Below, one piece after another: positions 10,097 through 18,845 of a DNA stretch of 64,000 nucleotides. A program made the position numbers and the translations under genes. The stretch lies in NCBI RefSeq assembly GCF_007954355.1, contig NZ_VOLR01000008.1, forward strand, positions 114,068 to 178,067, given 5' to 3'. The DNA comes from Colwellia hornerae (GTDB lineage Bacteria > Pseudomonadota > Gammaproteobacteria > Enterobacterales > Alteromonadaceae). Below the pieces are notes generated by a model that saw only the letters and a program-made list of their open reading frames with translations, was not told the DNA's origin and ran no database searches. Each line of letters starts with the position of its first letter. Position 1 is the stretch's first letter.

Positions 10097-10891
10097 TTAC
10101 TGATGTAGAGCATCTTGCAAAAACGAGTCCAATACTTCTTTTATTCGAGATTTAACACTTAAGTCGACATTAGAGGTGCTATTTTCAATTTGACAGCTAC
10201 CCGGAACTAATTGCGGAGCAGCCAGTAAACGCCAACCTTGTTCTTGCACATGCTTAGCGCCAAATTGCTTTTCAACGCGTTTGATGTCGTTGGGGTGTAA
10301 TAAAATTTGTGTTTGCGCTTCTTGGCTAGGTAAAGCTTTTATACCCGCAGAAATCGCCGCAATAATAATATCAGGGTTAGTTTTAGCTTCTTCTAAGGTA
10401 ATAGCTTCGGTGAGTTGTACAACGAGATGAAGTAACTGTTGTTCGACATTTTTTTCGACGTCGAGTAATGGCTGATGAAGCTGTTTAGTAAGCGACGCCC
10501 ATGCAGCAGATTGTTCATCGATACTTTCTTTTGCTGCTGCTAAGCCGGTTTCAAGACCTTCTTGATGCCCAAGTACCACACCCTCTTCATGACCAGAGAC
10601 TTTGCCTTCTTCATAACCTTTAGCAAAACCTTCTTCTTTGCCTTGATTAAGGCCTTCGTCAAATGCGGCTTGACGAATGTTTTCAATATCTTCCGCGGTT
10701 AATGGCGCGATCTCTTCTTCGACAAAATCTTCCGGGGGCTCAAAACGCCAAGCGGCTTTCTTACCCATGGCATTGGTTGTTTCATCTTTAATTTTATTTT
10801 CAGATTCAACGGTCGGTAATGACCAAACATCGGTTTCTTGTTCGGTATTATGTTTAATAACTTCAGCATTGGTTTTATTTAATATTTTCAT
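10097..10891 (-). CDS. fliH: Flagellar export regulator FliH
   Basis: FliH binds FliI as a dimer and links it to FliN in the C-ring, holding the ATPase inactive until docking. It has 264 residues. The central segment (about 75-115) carries the FliH GxxxG-type repeat region with many Gly every four residues (EGLNQGKEEGFAKGYEEGKV), characteristic of FliH/YscL. The C-terminal domain (about 140-260) resembles the V/F-ATPase peripheral stalk. It lies between fliG and fliI. Confidence 0.94.
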   Translation of the reverse strand: MKILNKTNAEVIKHNTEQETDVWSLPTVESENKIKDETTNAMGKKAAWRFEPPEDFVEEEIAPLTAEDIENIRQAAFDEGLNQGKEEGFAKGYEEGKVSGHEEGVVLGHQEGLETGLAAAKESIDEQSAAWASLTKQLHQPLLDVEKNVEQQLLHLVVQLTEAITLEEAKTNPDIIIAAISAGIKALPSQEAQTQILLHPNDIKRVEKQFGAKHVQEQGWRLLAAPQLVPGSCQIENSTSNVDLSVKSRIKEVLDSFLQDALHQ

Positions 10892-10937
10892 AATATTTTA
10901 TAACAGTATCGTTTTGACTGACCTAAAAAGATGAGGT

Positions 10938-11987
10938 TTATAAGAACTCATCACCACCGCCAGCACCACCAAGCATAATTTCTCCGGCGTCAGATAAACG
11001 TCGAGCAACCGATAATATTTCTTTTTGTGCTGCTTCAACTTCACTAATGCGTACCGGCCCCATAGCTTCAAGGTCATCCGCCAACATTTCAGCGGCACGT
11101 TTGGACATATTAGCCATAATTTTTTCTTTCAGCACATCATCTGCGCCTTTAATTGCTTTCATCAGCGCATCTTGTTGTACTTCACGTAATATCGCTTGAA
11201 TACCACGGTCGTCTACATCGGCAAGGTTTTCAAAGACAAACATCAAGTCTTGAATTTGTTGACTCATTTCTTCGTCATGTTCACGAATTGAATCCATCAG
11301 CATACCTTCAACGTTAGTATCCAAATAGTTCATAATGTCGGCTGCTGCTTTTAAACCGCCCATTTTAGCGGCTTGTGCGCCTGCTTGACCAGCAAACTGT
11401 TTTTCCATAATTTCATTAAGCTCTTGCAATGCTGCCGGTTGAACTTCTTCAAGGTTGGCAATACGCATCATTAAATCTAAACGCACTTTTTCGGCAAACT
11501 GACTCATAATTTCAGCCGATTGATCTGGGTCTAAATAGGAAAGTACAATCGTTTGAATTTGAGGATGCTCATTACGAATAATGTTGGCTACTTGTTTCGA
11601 GTCCATCCATTTCAATGAATCTAAACCTTTTGCGCCGCCGCCCATGACAATTTGGTCAATTAAATTGCCGGCTTTATCTTCACCTAAGGCTGCAGTTAAT
11701 GCCTTACGAACGAATTCTTCACTTTGGAAGCCAATGGTACTGAAATTTTGTATTTCATGGATAAAAAGCTTATGAACAGCGGTAATTTTTTCTTGGGTGA
11801 AATCTTCCATCGCAGCCATAACCATGCCCACTTGTTGAACTTGCTTAGGCTCTAAGTGTTTTAAAATTTGCGCGGCATCTTCTTCAGATAAACTTAGCAA
11901 TAATATCGCAGCTTTTTCTGCACCATCAAGTTTGTCAACGTCAAAACCCTTTGGTGCAGGGGCTAACTCTTGCATTTCATCACTCAT
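10938..11987 (-). CDS. fliG: Flagellar motor switch protein FliG
   Basis: FliG sits between the MS ring and C-ring and generates torque through contact with MotA. It has 349 residues, slightly longer than the usual 330-340. The N-terminal domain begins LDGAEKAAILLLSLSEEDAA, the middle domain contains the EHPQ motif (IRNEHPQIQTIVLSYLD), and the C-terminal domain has the charged torque helix (DDRGIQAILREVQQDALMKA). Its start overlaps the end of fliF by 8 bases, so the two are probably coupled. Confidence 0.97.
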   Translation of the reverse strand: MSDEMQELAPAPKGFDVDKLDGAEKAAILLLSLSEEDAAQILKHLEPKQVQQVGMVMAAMEDFTQEKITAVHKLFIHEIQNFSTIGFQSEEFVRKALTAALGEDKAGNLIDQIVMGGGAKGLDSLKWMDSKQVANIIRNEHPQIQTIVLSYLDPDQSAEIMSQFAEKVRLDLMMRIANLEEVQPAALQELNEIMEKQFAGQAGAQAAKMGGLKAAADIMNYLDTNVEGMLMDSIREHDEEMSQQIQDLMFVFENLADVDDRGIQAILREVQQDALMKAIKGADDVLKEKIMANMSKRAAEMLADDLEAMGPVRISEVEAAQKEILSVARRLSDAGEIMLGGAGGGDEFL

Positions 11988-13701
11988 CTTCGTTCAACCA
12001 ACTTTTAACCACTTGAGAGGAAAGTTCAGGCTCATTAGCAACAAGCGCTCGAACAGCTTTTAGTATATCTTCATCGCGATGTAAATCAGGTAATTGTAAA
12101 CTGCCGTCAGGCGCAAAACCTACCGCCGCCGCGTCAAAGTCTGATGTTAGCATATCCATGGTTTCATCACCCAAATCAATGTGGCTATCAAGTGATTTAT
12201 CACCGTAGTCATCAGGTGTTTGATCAGGGTTAATAAGACGTTTGAGCATAGGTTTAACAACGGCAAGTATCAAGACAATAATAACCAATGCGCCCATGCC
12301 TAATTTGAAAAACTTTAATATATTGTCGTTTTCATAAAAAGGAATTTTAGGAGCATCCTCAATAATTTGACGAGAGAATGGCAAGGTAACGACTTCTAAT
12401 ACATCACCACGTTGTAAGTTAAAGCCAATGCTACCTTGTAATAAGCGGCGAATGTTAGACATTTCTTCAACGGTTCTTGGCGCTGGTGTTGTCGCACCTT
12501 CTGCGTTGGGTACGGACAAATAATCAAGTGCCACAGAAACGCTTACTCGACGAACGACACCGGCTTGCTGCTTGGTATGGCTTATGGCTTCGTCTAATTC
12601 ATAGTTTTTCGTTGATTCAAGATGTTTACGACCTGGCATTGATCTTTGTTGTGCACCACCATTAGCATTCTCTGGAATATTTGAATCTAGCGGTGGCTGA
12701 TTGCTTAACGCGCCGGGAATACCACCAAGTAAACCACCAATAGTGTTGTCTTCAACTTTCATTTCACTGCGCAGTGCCGGTAAATCTGAATTATAACGAC
12801 GCTGCATCTCTTCACTTGAGGTGAAGTCCATAGTCACATTAACTTGTGCGGTGTAGTTTCCTAAACCAACAACAGGGATTAAGATGCTGTCTATTTTGTT
12901 TAAATATTCATTTTCTCTTTTTTTCTCCATTTCGAATTCTTTGCGTGAGCGAGAAGAAACAGAAGTTTGTGAGCCTGAATTAAGTAAACGACCATTTTGG
13001 TCTGTTACTGTTACTCGGTTAGGCTCCATGCCCTGAACGGCAGAAGCTATAATATCAACAACAGAATCAACTTCTTCTTCTGATAACATCCGCCCTTTAC
13101 GCATAGTTAATACCACAGTACCTGATGCACTACGCGTACGTTTAGCAAAAATATTTTCCCGCGGTATCGCCAGTAAGACTTTCGCTCTAGAGATAGCTTG
13201 TAGTTCTTCAATGGTGCGAGCCAATTGTTGCTCACGAGAAAACTTAAGACGTTCGGTTTCAAGGCGCTGACTAACACCAAAGCCCATATCTTGCATAATA
13301 ATTTCACTACCTTCTGTCGGTTCATCGGATAAACCTTCACGAGCAAGTAAAATTTTAATTTCTTGATATTGATCGCTTTCTACTGAAATAGTGTTGTTTT
13401 CTTGACGGTAGTCCACTTGGTTAGCGTCTAGAAAGTCCATTGTTTTGATTAATTGTTCGGTAGGTTGTTTGGCAAGAAATCTATATTCGGCTTGATTTGC
13501 CCACATAATAACAAAAACGGCGATAGCTAAACATATTGCCAATGCCATAATTAAAGTGACTTGGCGTAATAAATCAACATTACCCATAGCAGAAGCAAAG
13601 CCTGATCTTTGCTCATCAGCCATATTATCAGCACCATCACTTGCCATTAATCCGGTGCCGCCATCGGCAGCAACCATAGAATTATTATCAGTATCAGCCA
13701 C
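11980..13701 (-). CDS. fliF: Flagellar MS-ring protein FliF
   Basis: FliF builds the MS ring in the inner membrane, the base on which the motor and export gate assemble. It has 573 residues: a membrane helix near 50-72, periplasmic ring-building domains (with RLETERLKFSREQQLARTIE and RENIFAKRTRSASGTVVL), and a second membrane helix near 468-490. The cytoplasmic tail ends SSQVVKSWLNEDE, which is the FliG-binding peptide. An unusual acidic, Met/Asp-rich N-terminal extension of about 35 residues precedes the first helix. Confidence 0.97.
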   Translation of the reverse strand: MADTDNNSMVAADGGTGLMASDGADNMADEQRSGFASAMGNVDLLRQVTLIMALAICLAIAVFVIMWANQAEYRFLAKQPTEQLIKTMDFLDANQVDYRQENNTISVESDQYQEIKILLAREGLSDEPTEGSEIIMQDMGFGVSQRLETERLKFSREQQLARTIEELQAISRAKVLLAIPRENIFAKRTRSASGTVVLTMRKGRMLSEEEVDSVVDIIASAVQGMEPNRVTVTDQNGRLLNSGSQTSVSSRSRKEFEMEKKRENEYLNKIDSILIPVVGLGNYTAQVNVTMDFTSSEEMQRRYNSDLPALRSEMKVEDNTIGGLLGGIPGALSNQPPLDSNIPENANGGAQQRSMPGRKHLESTKNYELDEAISHTKQQAGVVRRVSVSVALDYLSVPNAEGATTPAPRTVEEMSNIRRLLQGSIGFNLQRGDVLEVVTLPFSRQIIEDAPKIPFYENDNILKFFKLGMGALVIIVLILAVVKPMLKRLINPDQTPDDYGDKSLDSHIDLGDETMDMLTSDFDAAAVGFAPDGSLQLPDLHRDEDILKAVRALVANEPELSSQVVKSWLNEDE

Positions 13702-13764
13702 TTACTTTCTCCACTACCACTTGATTTTATTACGAAATACTATCTATTTTATACTAAGGTTTTG

Positions 13765-14130
13765 TTAAACAGGCATATTCATTATTTCTTTATATGCTTC
13801 AACAAACTTATTACGTACTTGTACTGTGGCATCAAAAGCAATACCGGCTTTAGCGGAAGCAACCATGGTATCGGCAAGCGTAACGCTACGGTCGCCCATT
13901 TCAAAGGCTATTTTCTTTGCTCCAGACTCTTTTTGAATATCATTGACGTTATTTACCGCATCTTTAAGCATATCGCCGAAATTACTGGTCGACTTATTCA
14001 ACGCAGGAATCGCGCTGTCTCCCATGGCAAGGTTATTGCCCATTTTTTCAAATGAAGCCCCCTGCAACGATGAGTTTCCAAGCGACATACTTTGCATTTG
14101 TGCATATAAAGAGTTGGTATCGATATTCAT
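13765..14130 (-). CDS. fliE: Flagellar hook-basal body protein FliE
   Basis: FliE is the adaptor between the MS ring and the rod. It has 121 residues; the conserved C-terminal half includes FGDMLKDAVNNVNDIQKESG and the ending VRNKFVEAYKEIMNMPV, exactly as expected for FliE. It heads the fliE-F-G-H-I-J run and is preceded by a near-perfect sigma-54 element at 14205-14221. Confidence 0.96.
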   Translation of the reverse strand: MNIDTNSLYAQMQSMSLGNSSLQGASFEKMGNNLAMGDSAIPALNKSTSNFGDMLKDAVNNVNDIQKESGAKKIAFEMGDRSVTLADTMVASAKAGIAFDATVQVRNKFVEAYKEIMNMPV

Positions 14131-14204
14131 GAGCTACTCACTTGTGTCAATTTTTTGCTACTAAGCCTATAAATAACGGCTTAAGTAACGATATAACTAA
14201 GATA

Positions 14205-14221
14205 TTGCAAGCATGGTGCCA
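14205..14221 (-). promoter_or_regulatory. Sigma-54 promoter before fliE
   Basis: Read on the minus strand, TGGCACC-N4-TTGCAA is an almost exact -24/-12 element with the correct 10-base GG-GC spacing. It lies 75 bases before the fliE ATG. It should drive fliEFGHIJ under FlrC or FlrA. Confidence 0.85.
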
Positions 14222-14285
14222 GTATGAAAATTAAAGGATTGTGGAGATTGAGAGAGGTTTGACATTTAAAACGTTAGATAGCAGT

Positions 14286-14319
14286 AAAGCCAATATTTTT
14301 AATGAAAATATTGGCTTTA
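14286..14319 (-). terminator. Hairpin downstream of flrC
   Basis: A long perfect inverted repeat (AAAGCCAATATTTT paired with AAAATATTGGCTTT around a short loop) lies between the flrC stop and the fliE promoter. The following T tract is weak, so it may be a partial terminator or an mRNA-stabilising stem. Confidence 0.45.
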
Positions 14320-14346
14320 TAGGAATATTACCCTTTACAGCTATTG

Positions 14347-15687
14347 TTAGGCTGGTATTTGAATACCCGAGTCACGCATTTTTGCTATTTTGTAGCGCAG
14401 TGTTCTTGGGCTAATGCCTAATCGTTCCGCAACATCTTTACGGCTACCTTGGCAGGCGGTGAGCGTATCAAGAATAATTTGATGCTCTTGTATTTTGAGT
14501 TCATTGCCAAGCATGTCTTCGCTATTATTTTCGAACGGCACATCGGTAATAATTTCACTGTCAAAATTTTCAATTAACAAGTCACCGGCATCAATAATAT
14601 GGTTGCTATGCAAAATAATGGCGCGTTGTATAACATTGTCTAATTCACGAACATTGCCTGGCCAATCGTAGCTAGTGAGTTTATTTCTCGCTGAAGCGGT
14701 TAGTTCTGGAATAGCCATGCTATTCGCTAACGATGCTTGAGTAATTAAATGTTTGGCTAATGGCACAATATCATCTCTGCGTTTATTTAATGCTAACCAG
14801 GTTAATGGAAAAACGTTTAAACGGTAGTAGAGATCTTCACGGAAGATGCCATCTTTTACAGCAACTCTTAAGTCACGGTTGCTGGTTGCGATAACACGAA
14901 CATCAAGCTTAATTGTTTTACGACCCCCTAAGCGTTCAACTTCTCGCTCTTGTAAGACCCGTAAAATTTTTGCTTGTAAGCCAAGATCCATTTCAGTGAT
15001 CTCATCTAATAAAATAGTACCACCCTGCGCTTGTTCAAACTTACCTGGGCACGCTTGAATCGCTCCAGTAAATGAACCTTTTTCATAGCCAAATAAAGTC
15101 GCTTCCAGCATATTTTCTGGAATTGCAGCACAGTTGATAGCGACAAAAGGCTTGTCACTTCGGTTTGAATGGTAATGAACATATTGTGCTAAAACTTCTT
15201 TACCTGAACCACTAGGGCCAAGCACCATGACAGAAGCATCCGTGGTCGCTACTTTTTTAGCTAAGGCTAATAGTTCAATGCTTTGGGCATCGGCAACTAC
15301 AGGTTCATACCGGTTAGTTACATTCAATGGTACGTATTGATTGACCATATTGAGCAACACTTCTGGCGCAAAAGGTTTTGCCATATAGTTGCAAGCACCA
15401 TCGCGCATCGCTTGAACGGCGTCATGAATCGTACCGTACGCTGTCATAATAAGCACAGGTAAATTTGGCCAGTTTCTTTTAATACTATTGAGTAAGGTTA
15501 ACCCTGACATACCATCCATTTGCACGTCACTAACGACAAGATCAACACTTTGTTCTTTCAACGTCAGTAACGCATCTTCACCTGATTGAGCTTCAAGACA
15601 TTGATAACCTGATAACTTCAAAGTATCCATCAGGGCTTCACGTAATCCTGCATCATCTTCAACAACTAATATTTTACTTTGACTCAT
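14347..15687 (-). CDS. flrC: Sigma-54 flagellar response regulator FlrC/FleR
   Basis: FlrC is the phosphorylation-dependent activator of sigma-54 middle flagellar genes. It has 446 residues: a receiver domain (1-120) with phosphoacceptor Asp54 (VVSDVQMDG), an AAA+ domain (about 130-365) with Walker A GPSGSGK at 157-163, and a Fis-type helix-turn-helix (about 405-440, GSRKDVAERLGISPRTLRYK). The sigma-54 contact loop reads GSFTGA (204-209) rather than GAFTGA. It overlaps flrB, its sensor kinase, by 14 bases. Confidence 0.95.
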   Translation of the reverse strand: MSQSKILVVEDDAGLREALMDTLKLSGYQCLEAQSGEDALLTLKEQSVDLVVSDVQMDGMSGLTLLNSIKRNWPNLPVLIMTAYGTIHDAVQAMRDGACNYMAKPFAPEVLLNMVNQYVPLNVTNRYEPVVADAQSIELLALAKKVATTDASVMVLGPSGSGKEVLAQYVHYHSNRSDKPFVAINCAAIPENMLEATLFGYEKGSFTGAIQACPGKFEQAQGGTILLDEITEMDLGLQAKILRVLQEREVERLGGRKTIKLDVRVIATSNRDLRVAVKDGIFREDLYYRLNVFPLTWLALNKRRDDIVPLAKHLITQASLANSMAIPELTASARNKLTSYDWPGNVRELDNVIQRAIILHSNHIIDAGDLLIENFDSEIITDVPFENNSEDMLGNELKIQEHQIILDTLTACQGSRKDVAERLGISPRTLRYKIAKMRDSGIQIPA

Positions 15688-16861
15688 TAGTGTTCTCCCC
15701 GTTAATATTGTTTGTTTCTAAAATAGGTAAGTGAATACAAAAGTGCGCGCCCTCTCCGGGCTTACTCACTAAGCGCACATCGCCTTGATGAGCCTTTGCA
15801 ACCGACTTTACTACCGCTAAGCCTAAGCCAGTTCCTTGTGCCCTTGATGTATAAAAAGGTTCAAAGATTTTACTGGCAAGTTCTTCGCTAATACCTTGGC
15901 CATTATCTTGTACACTAATATAAGCGTATTCATTTTGGCAGTAGGTGGTAAGGGTAATTTCTGCACCCTGCTTAACAACTTGTAAACTATTATGAATTAA
16001 GTTTTCAATGGCACCACTTAACGCGCGTTTATTACCTAAGATTTGGCAATCGTCATCACAAAGCCTAATGTTTACTTTCGCTTTGGCCTGTGCAATTAAT
16101 GCTTCGACGCTGTTTACTGAATGAGTGATCAATTTATTGATTGAAAGTGGTTCAACGACTTTTTGTTTACCACTTTTTGAAAACAACAGCATATCGTTTA
16201 CTTGTTGTTCTAGGTCGTGCAAGCGCGCCATTAATTTGTCTTGAAAGCTACTGCGATCGTCAGGAGAAAGTTTTTTATTTTTTAAATTTGCGCCATATAA
16301 CATAGCAGCAGAAAGTGGTGTGCGAATTTGATGAGCCAGCTTTGAAACCAAATCACCTAATGACGATAAACGTTGCATATGGCTAATTTTATCTTGTAAT
16401 AAACGCGTTTCGGTCAAATCGGTGATCATAATTAACTGACCAGGTTGCTCACCTAAAGCGGTAATTTCTAATTTAACTCGACGACCATCTTTCAACGACA
16501 CTTCATGCCAATCGTCGGCACGAGGTTTAAAAGAACGTTTGATCACATCAAGCCAAGCTTGACCAAGGATCGGTTCATCAAGTAACAAGCTAGCAATTTT
16601 ATTGGTTTTAATAACAATACCGTCACCATCAAGCATTATCATCCCTGTTGGCATAACGTCAATAATTTGCTCGAGTTGATTAGACTTTCGACGCAGTAAT
16701 GATAGCTCACCACGGTATGCTTCACTCTCTAATGTATCGCTATGGGCAATGGGCTGCGGAGTAAAAGCAAACTTAGCTTTATGAAACAGATTATCTTCCA
16801 CACAATGAATGGGTGGAGACAATTTTGAAGATGCTGATGAATGTGAAACTGCAACGGCCAT
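15674..16861 (-). CDS. flrB: Flagellar sensor histidine kinase FlrB/FleS
   Basis: FlrB is the cytoplasmic kinase that phosphorylates FlrC. It has 395 residues and no membrane segment. A PAS domain spans about 64-155, the HisKA dimerisation domain follows with the phosphoacceptor in AHQIRTPLS (His177), and the HATPase domain (about 270-385) shows the N box (NLIHN), G1 box (DNGQGIS) and G2 box (GTGLGLAVVKS). A sigma-54 element 37 bases upstream fits its place as a class II gene below FlrA. Confidence 0.94.
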   Translation of the reverse strand: MAVAVSHSSASSKLSPPIHCVEDNLFHKAKFAFTPQPIAHSDTLESEAYRGELSLLRRKSNQLEQIIDVMPTGMIMLDGDGIVIKTNKIASLLLDEPILGQAWLDVIKRSFKPRADDWHEVSLKDGRRVKLEITALGEQPGQLIMITDLTETRLLQDKISHMQRLSSLGDLVSKLAHQIRTPLSAAMLYGANLKNKKLSPDDRSSFQDKLMARLHDLEQQVNDMLLFSKSGKQKVVEPLSINKLITHSVNSVEALIAQAKAKVNIRLCDDDCQILGNKRALSGAIENLIHNSLQVVKQGAEITLTTYCQNEYAYISVQDNGQGISEELASKIFEPFYTSRAQGTGLGLAVVKSVAKAHQGDVRLVSKPGEGAHFCIHLPILETNNINGENTNESK

Positions 16862-16897
16862 ATGCTTTACTCAATTTAAAAATACCAACTGAATAAA

Positions 16898-16912
16898 GCA
16901 TTAACTATGCCA
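16898..16912 (-). promoter_or_regulatory. Sigma-54 promoter before flrBC
   Basis: Read on the minus strand, TGGCATA-N4-ATGC has the GG and GC pairs in exact -24/-12 spacing, with the -24 element in good agreement. It lies about 37 bases before the flrB ATG. This is where FlrA would be expected to activate flrBC. Confidence 0.7.
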
Positions 16913-17106
16913 AAGAGGTTTTGTATTAATTTACATGAAGTTACAGGTGATTTACTGAGTAAAAATCGTTGTCAAAGATTTGGCTGTTTGGTATCTCGCA
17001 CGAGCCGTATATTACGGTTTAAAAGCTAACTATCCTTGTATCCGCGGATATTCTGTTTAGTATAATGACCAATACCATCAAGAATACAGCGGAGTAAACG
17101 ATGGTC

Positions 17107-18579
17107 TTATTGAGTACTTTTTTGTAAGTTATACTTGCGCATTTTTTCAACTAATGTCGTTCTGCGCATCCCTAATAATTCTGCCGAGCGAGCCACAACC
17201 CAATCATTTTTTTCAAGGGCTTGGTTTATCATCGACACTTCAAGATCTGCCAAGTACTCTTTTAAATTCAAGCCATCGTTTGGTAAAACATCAACCACAG
17301 ATGCTTCACCTGGTTGATCAGCAAAGCTACTGTTATCTTCTTCGTCATCATCATAATCAAAACCAGAAAACAGCTCATTTATCGCATCACGTTCTTGCAA
17401 TTCATCAGGGTATTCAGGTTGATACTCTTCAACATCAATATGACGATATTTAGCGGGTAATTCACTAACATTAACCACTTGCTCGGCAAACATAATGATC
17501 ATACGTTCAATTAAGTTTGATAATTCACGTACATTACCCGCCCAAGCATGTAATTTTAAAGATTCAATCGCTTGCTCAGTAAAACGTACACTTTGTCCTT
17601 GCTCTGCTTCAAAACGAGAAATAAGCTCTTTAATCAGAAGTGGGATATCTTCTTTTCTATCACGTAATGCCGGTGTTTCAATAGGAAAAACATTAAGACG
17701 ATAGAATAAATCTTCGCGAAAGGTGCCTGCGGCGATCATATCTTCTAAGTGTTGATGGGTTGCAGCAATAATACGGACATTGGTTTTAATACTCTTTGCA
17801 CCACCAACACGCTCAAACGTACGTTCTTGCAGAACACGTAATAACTTGACTTGCATGGGTTGTGGCATGTCACCGATTTCATCAAGAAATAACGTGCCGC
17901 CTTCAGCCATTTCAAAACGGCCTTTACGGGTAGAAATAGCGCCAGTAAAGGCACCTTTCTCATGACCAAATAATTCACTTTCCAATAATTCACCGGGTAT
18001 AGCACCACAGTTAACCGGTACGAAAGGTCCTTTAGCGCGGTCAGATAAATTATGAATATTACGTGCAACAACTTCTTTACCCGTACCAGATTCACCTAAA
18101 ACCAAGACGCTGGCTTGCGTGCTAGCGACTTGTTCAATTAAAAAACGCACTTGTAACATCGGCTCACTGGTGCCCACTAAAGAGCGGAATAACAAATTAG
18201 GTCCGGTGTGATTTCTTTTTGAGGGTAATTGGTTATGGTATTGATGGCAGTGGTGTACTTGCTCGGTAAGCTGAGCATAATTTAAAGGTACCGCTAAACT
18301 GCCTAAAACATTAACAGCGCCACTGAGTAAAGTCGCATCTAGTACATCATGGAGGATAAAAGGTGTTTCAGGGTGCTTTTTAACAAAATCGACCAGTAAA
18401 TCACTGACCTTACCACACAAAATCACGGTAAGAATATTATCAGTTTCTTTGAAATACTGCTCAATATCATCTTCAGGACAAACATAAAAATGTTCACCCA
18501 CAAATGATAATACGGTCGCTATTTGATCGCGTCTGGCAATGTCGTTATCAACGACAAGTACATGTTTTTGACCCTGCAT
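17107..18579 (-). CDS. flrA: Master flagellar activator FlrA/FleQ
   Basis: FlrA is the sigma-54-dependent master regulator at the top of the polar flagellar hierarchy. It has 490 residues. The N-terminal FleQ-type domain (1-115) looks like a receiver, but around the phosphoacceptor it reads VILCGK, so it is not phosphorylated in the usual way. The AAA+ domain (about 132-370) has Walker A GESGTGK at 162-168 and an intact GAFTGA loop at 209-214. A Fis-type helix-turn-helix closes the protein (about 450-488, [20 protein letters not shown]). In FleQ relatives this domain arrangement binds cyclic di-GMP. Confidence 0.95.
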   Translation of the reverse strand: MQGQKHVLVVDNDIARRDQIATVLSFVGEHFYVCPEDDIEQYFKETDNILTVILCGKVSDLLVDFVKKHPETPFILHDVLDATLLSGAVNVLGSLAVPLNYAQLTEQVHHCHQYHNQLPSKRNHTGPNLLFRSLVGTSEPMLQVRFLIEQVASTQASVLVLGESGTGKEVVARNIHNLSDRAKGPFVPVNCGAIPGELLESELFGHEKGAFTGAISTRKGRFEMAEGGTLFLDEIGDMPQPMQVKLLRVLQERTFERVGGAKSIKTNVRIIAATHQHLEDMIAAGTFREDLFYRLNVFPIETPALRDRKEDIPLLIKELISRFEAEQGQSVRFTEQAIESLKLHAWAGNVRELSNLIERMIIMFAEQVVNVSELPAKYRHIDVEEYQPEYPDELQERDAINELFSGFDYDDDEEDNSSFADQPGEASVVDVLPNDGLNLKEYLADLEVSMINQALEKNDWVVARSAELLGMRRTTLVEKMRKYNLQKSTQ

Positions 18580-18784
18580 ATATCTAATAAAACCATATTC
18601 TTGTTGATTATAATTTTATTCTAGCGAGATATAGTAAATAAGCAACAATAAATTGACAGTGTAACGTCATAAAATTGACTTAAATAGTATGATATTTATC
18701 GTCGTTAACCGATAAAGCAAGTCCAAAAAAGTGATTCTATCTAAATGATAAATCACGCTATCTTCATATAAAGGTAAAAAGGTC

Positions 18785-18811
18785 TAAAGATAAATAAAAA
18801 TTTGCCGATAA
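18785..18811 (+). promoter_or_regulatory. Sigma-28 promoter before the flagellinolysin gene
   Basis: The site reads TAAAGATA, an 11-base spacer, then GCCGATAA. The -10 element is a perfect match to the FliA consensus, the -35 is close to TAAAGTTT, and the spacer length is exact. The start codon follows 34 bases later. Confidence 0.88.
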
Positions 18812-18845
18812 ATTTTCTAGGATAATTTGTTTATAGCAGAGCCCA

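Noticed and set aside
18731..18757. Inverted repeat GTGATT...AATCAC before the flagellinolysin gene
   Set aside because: The arms are only six bases and the loop is long; nothing distinguishes it from chance in AT-rich DNA.
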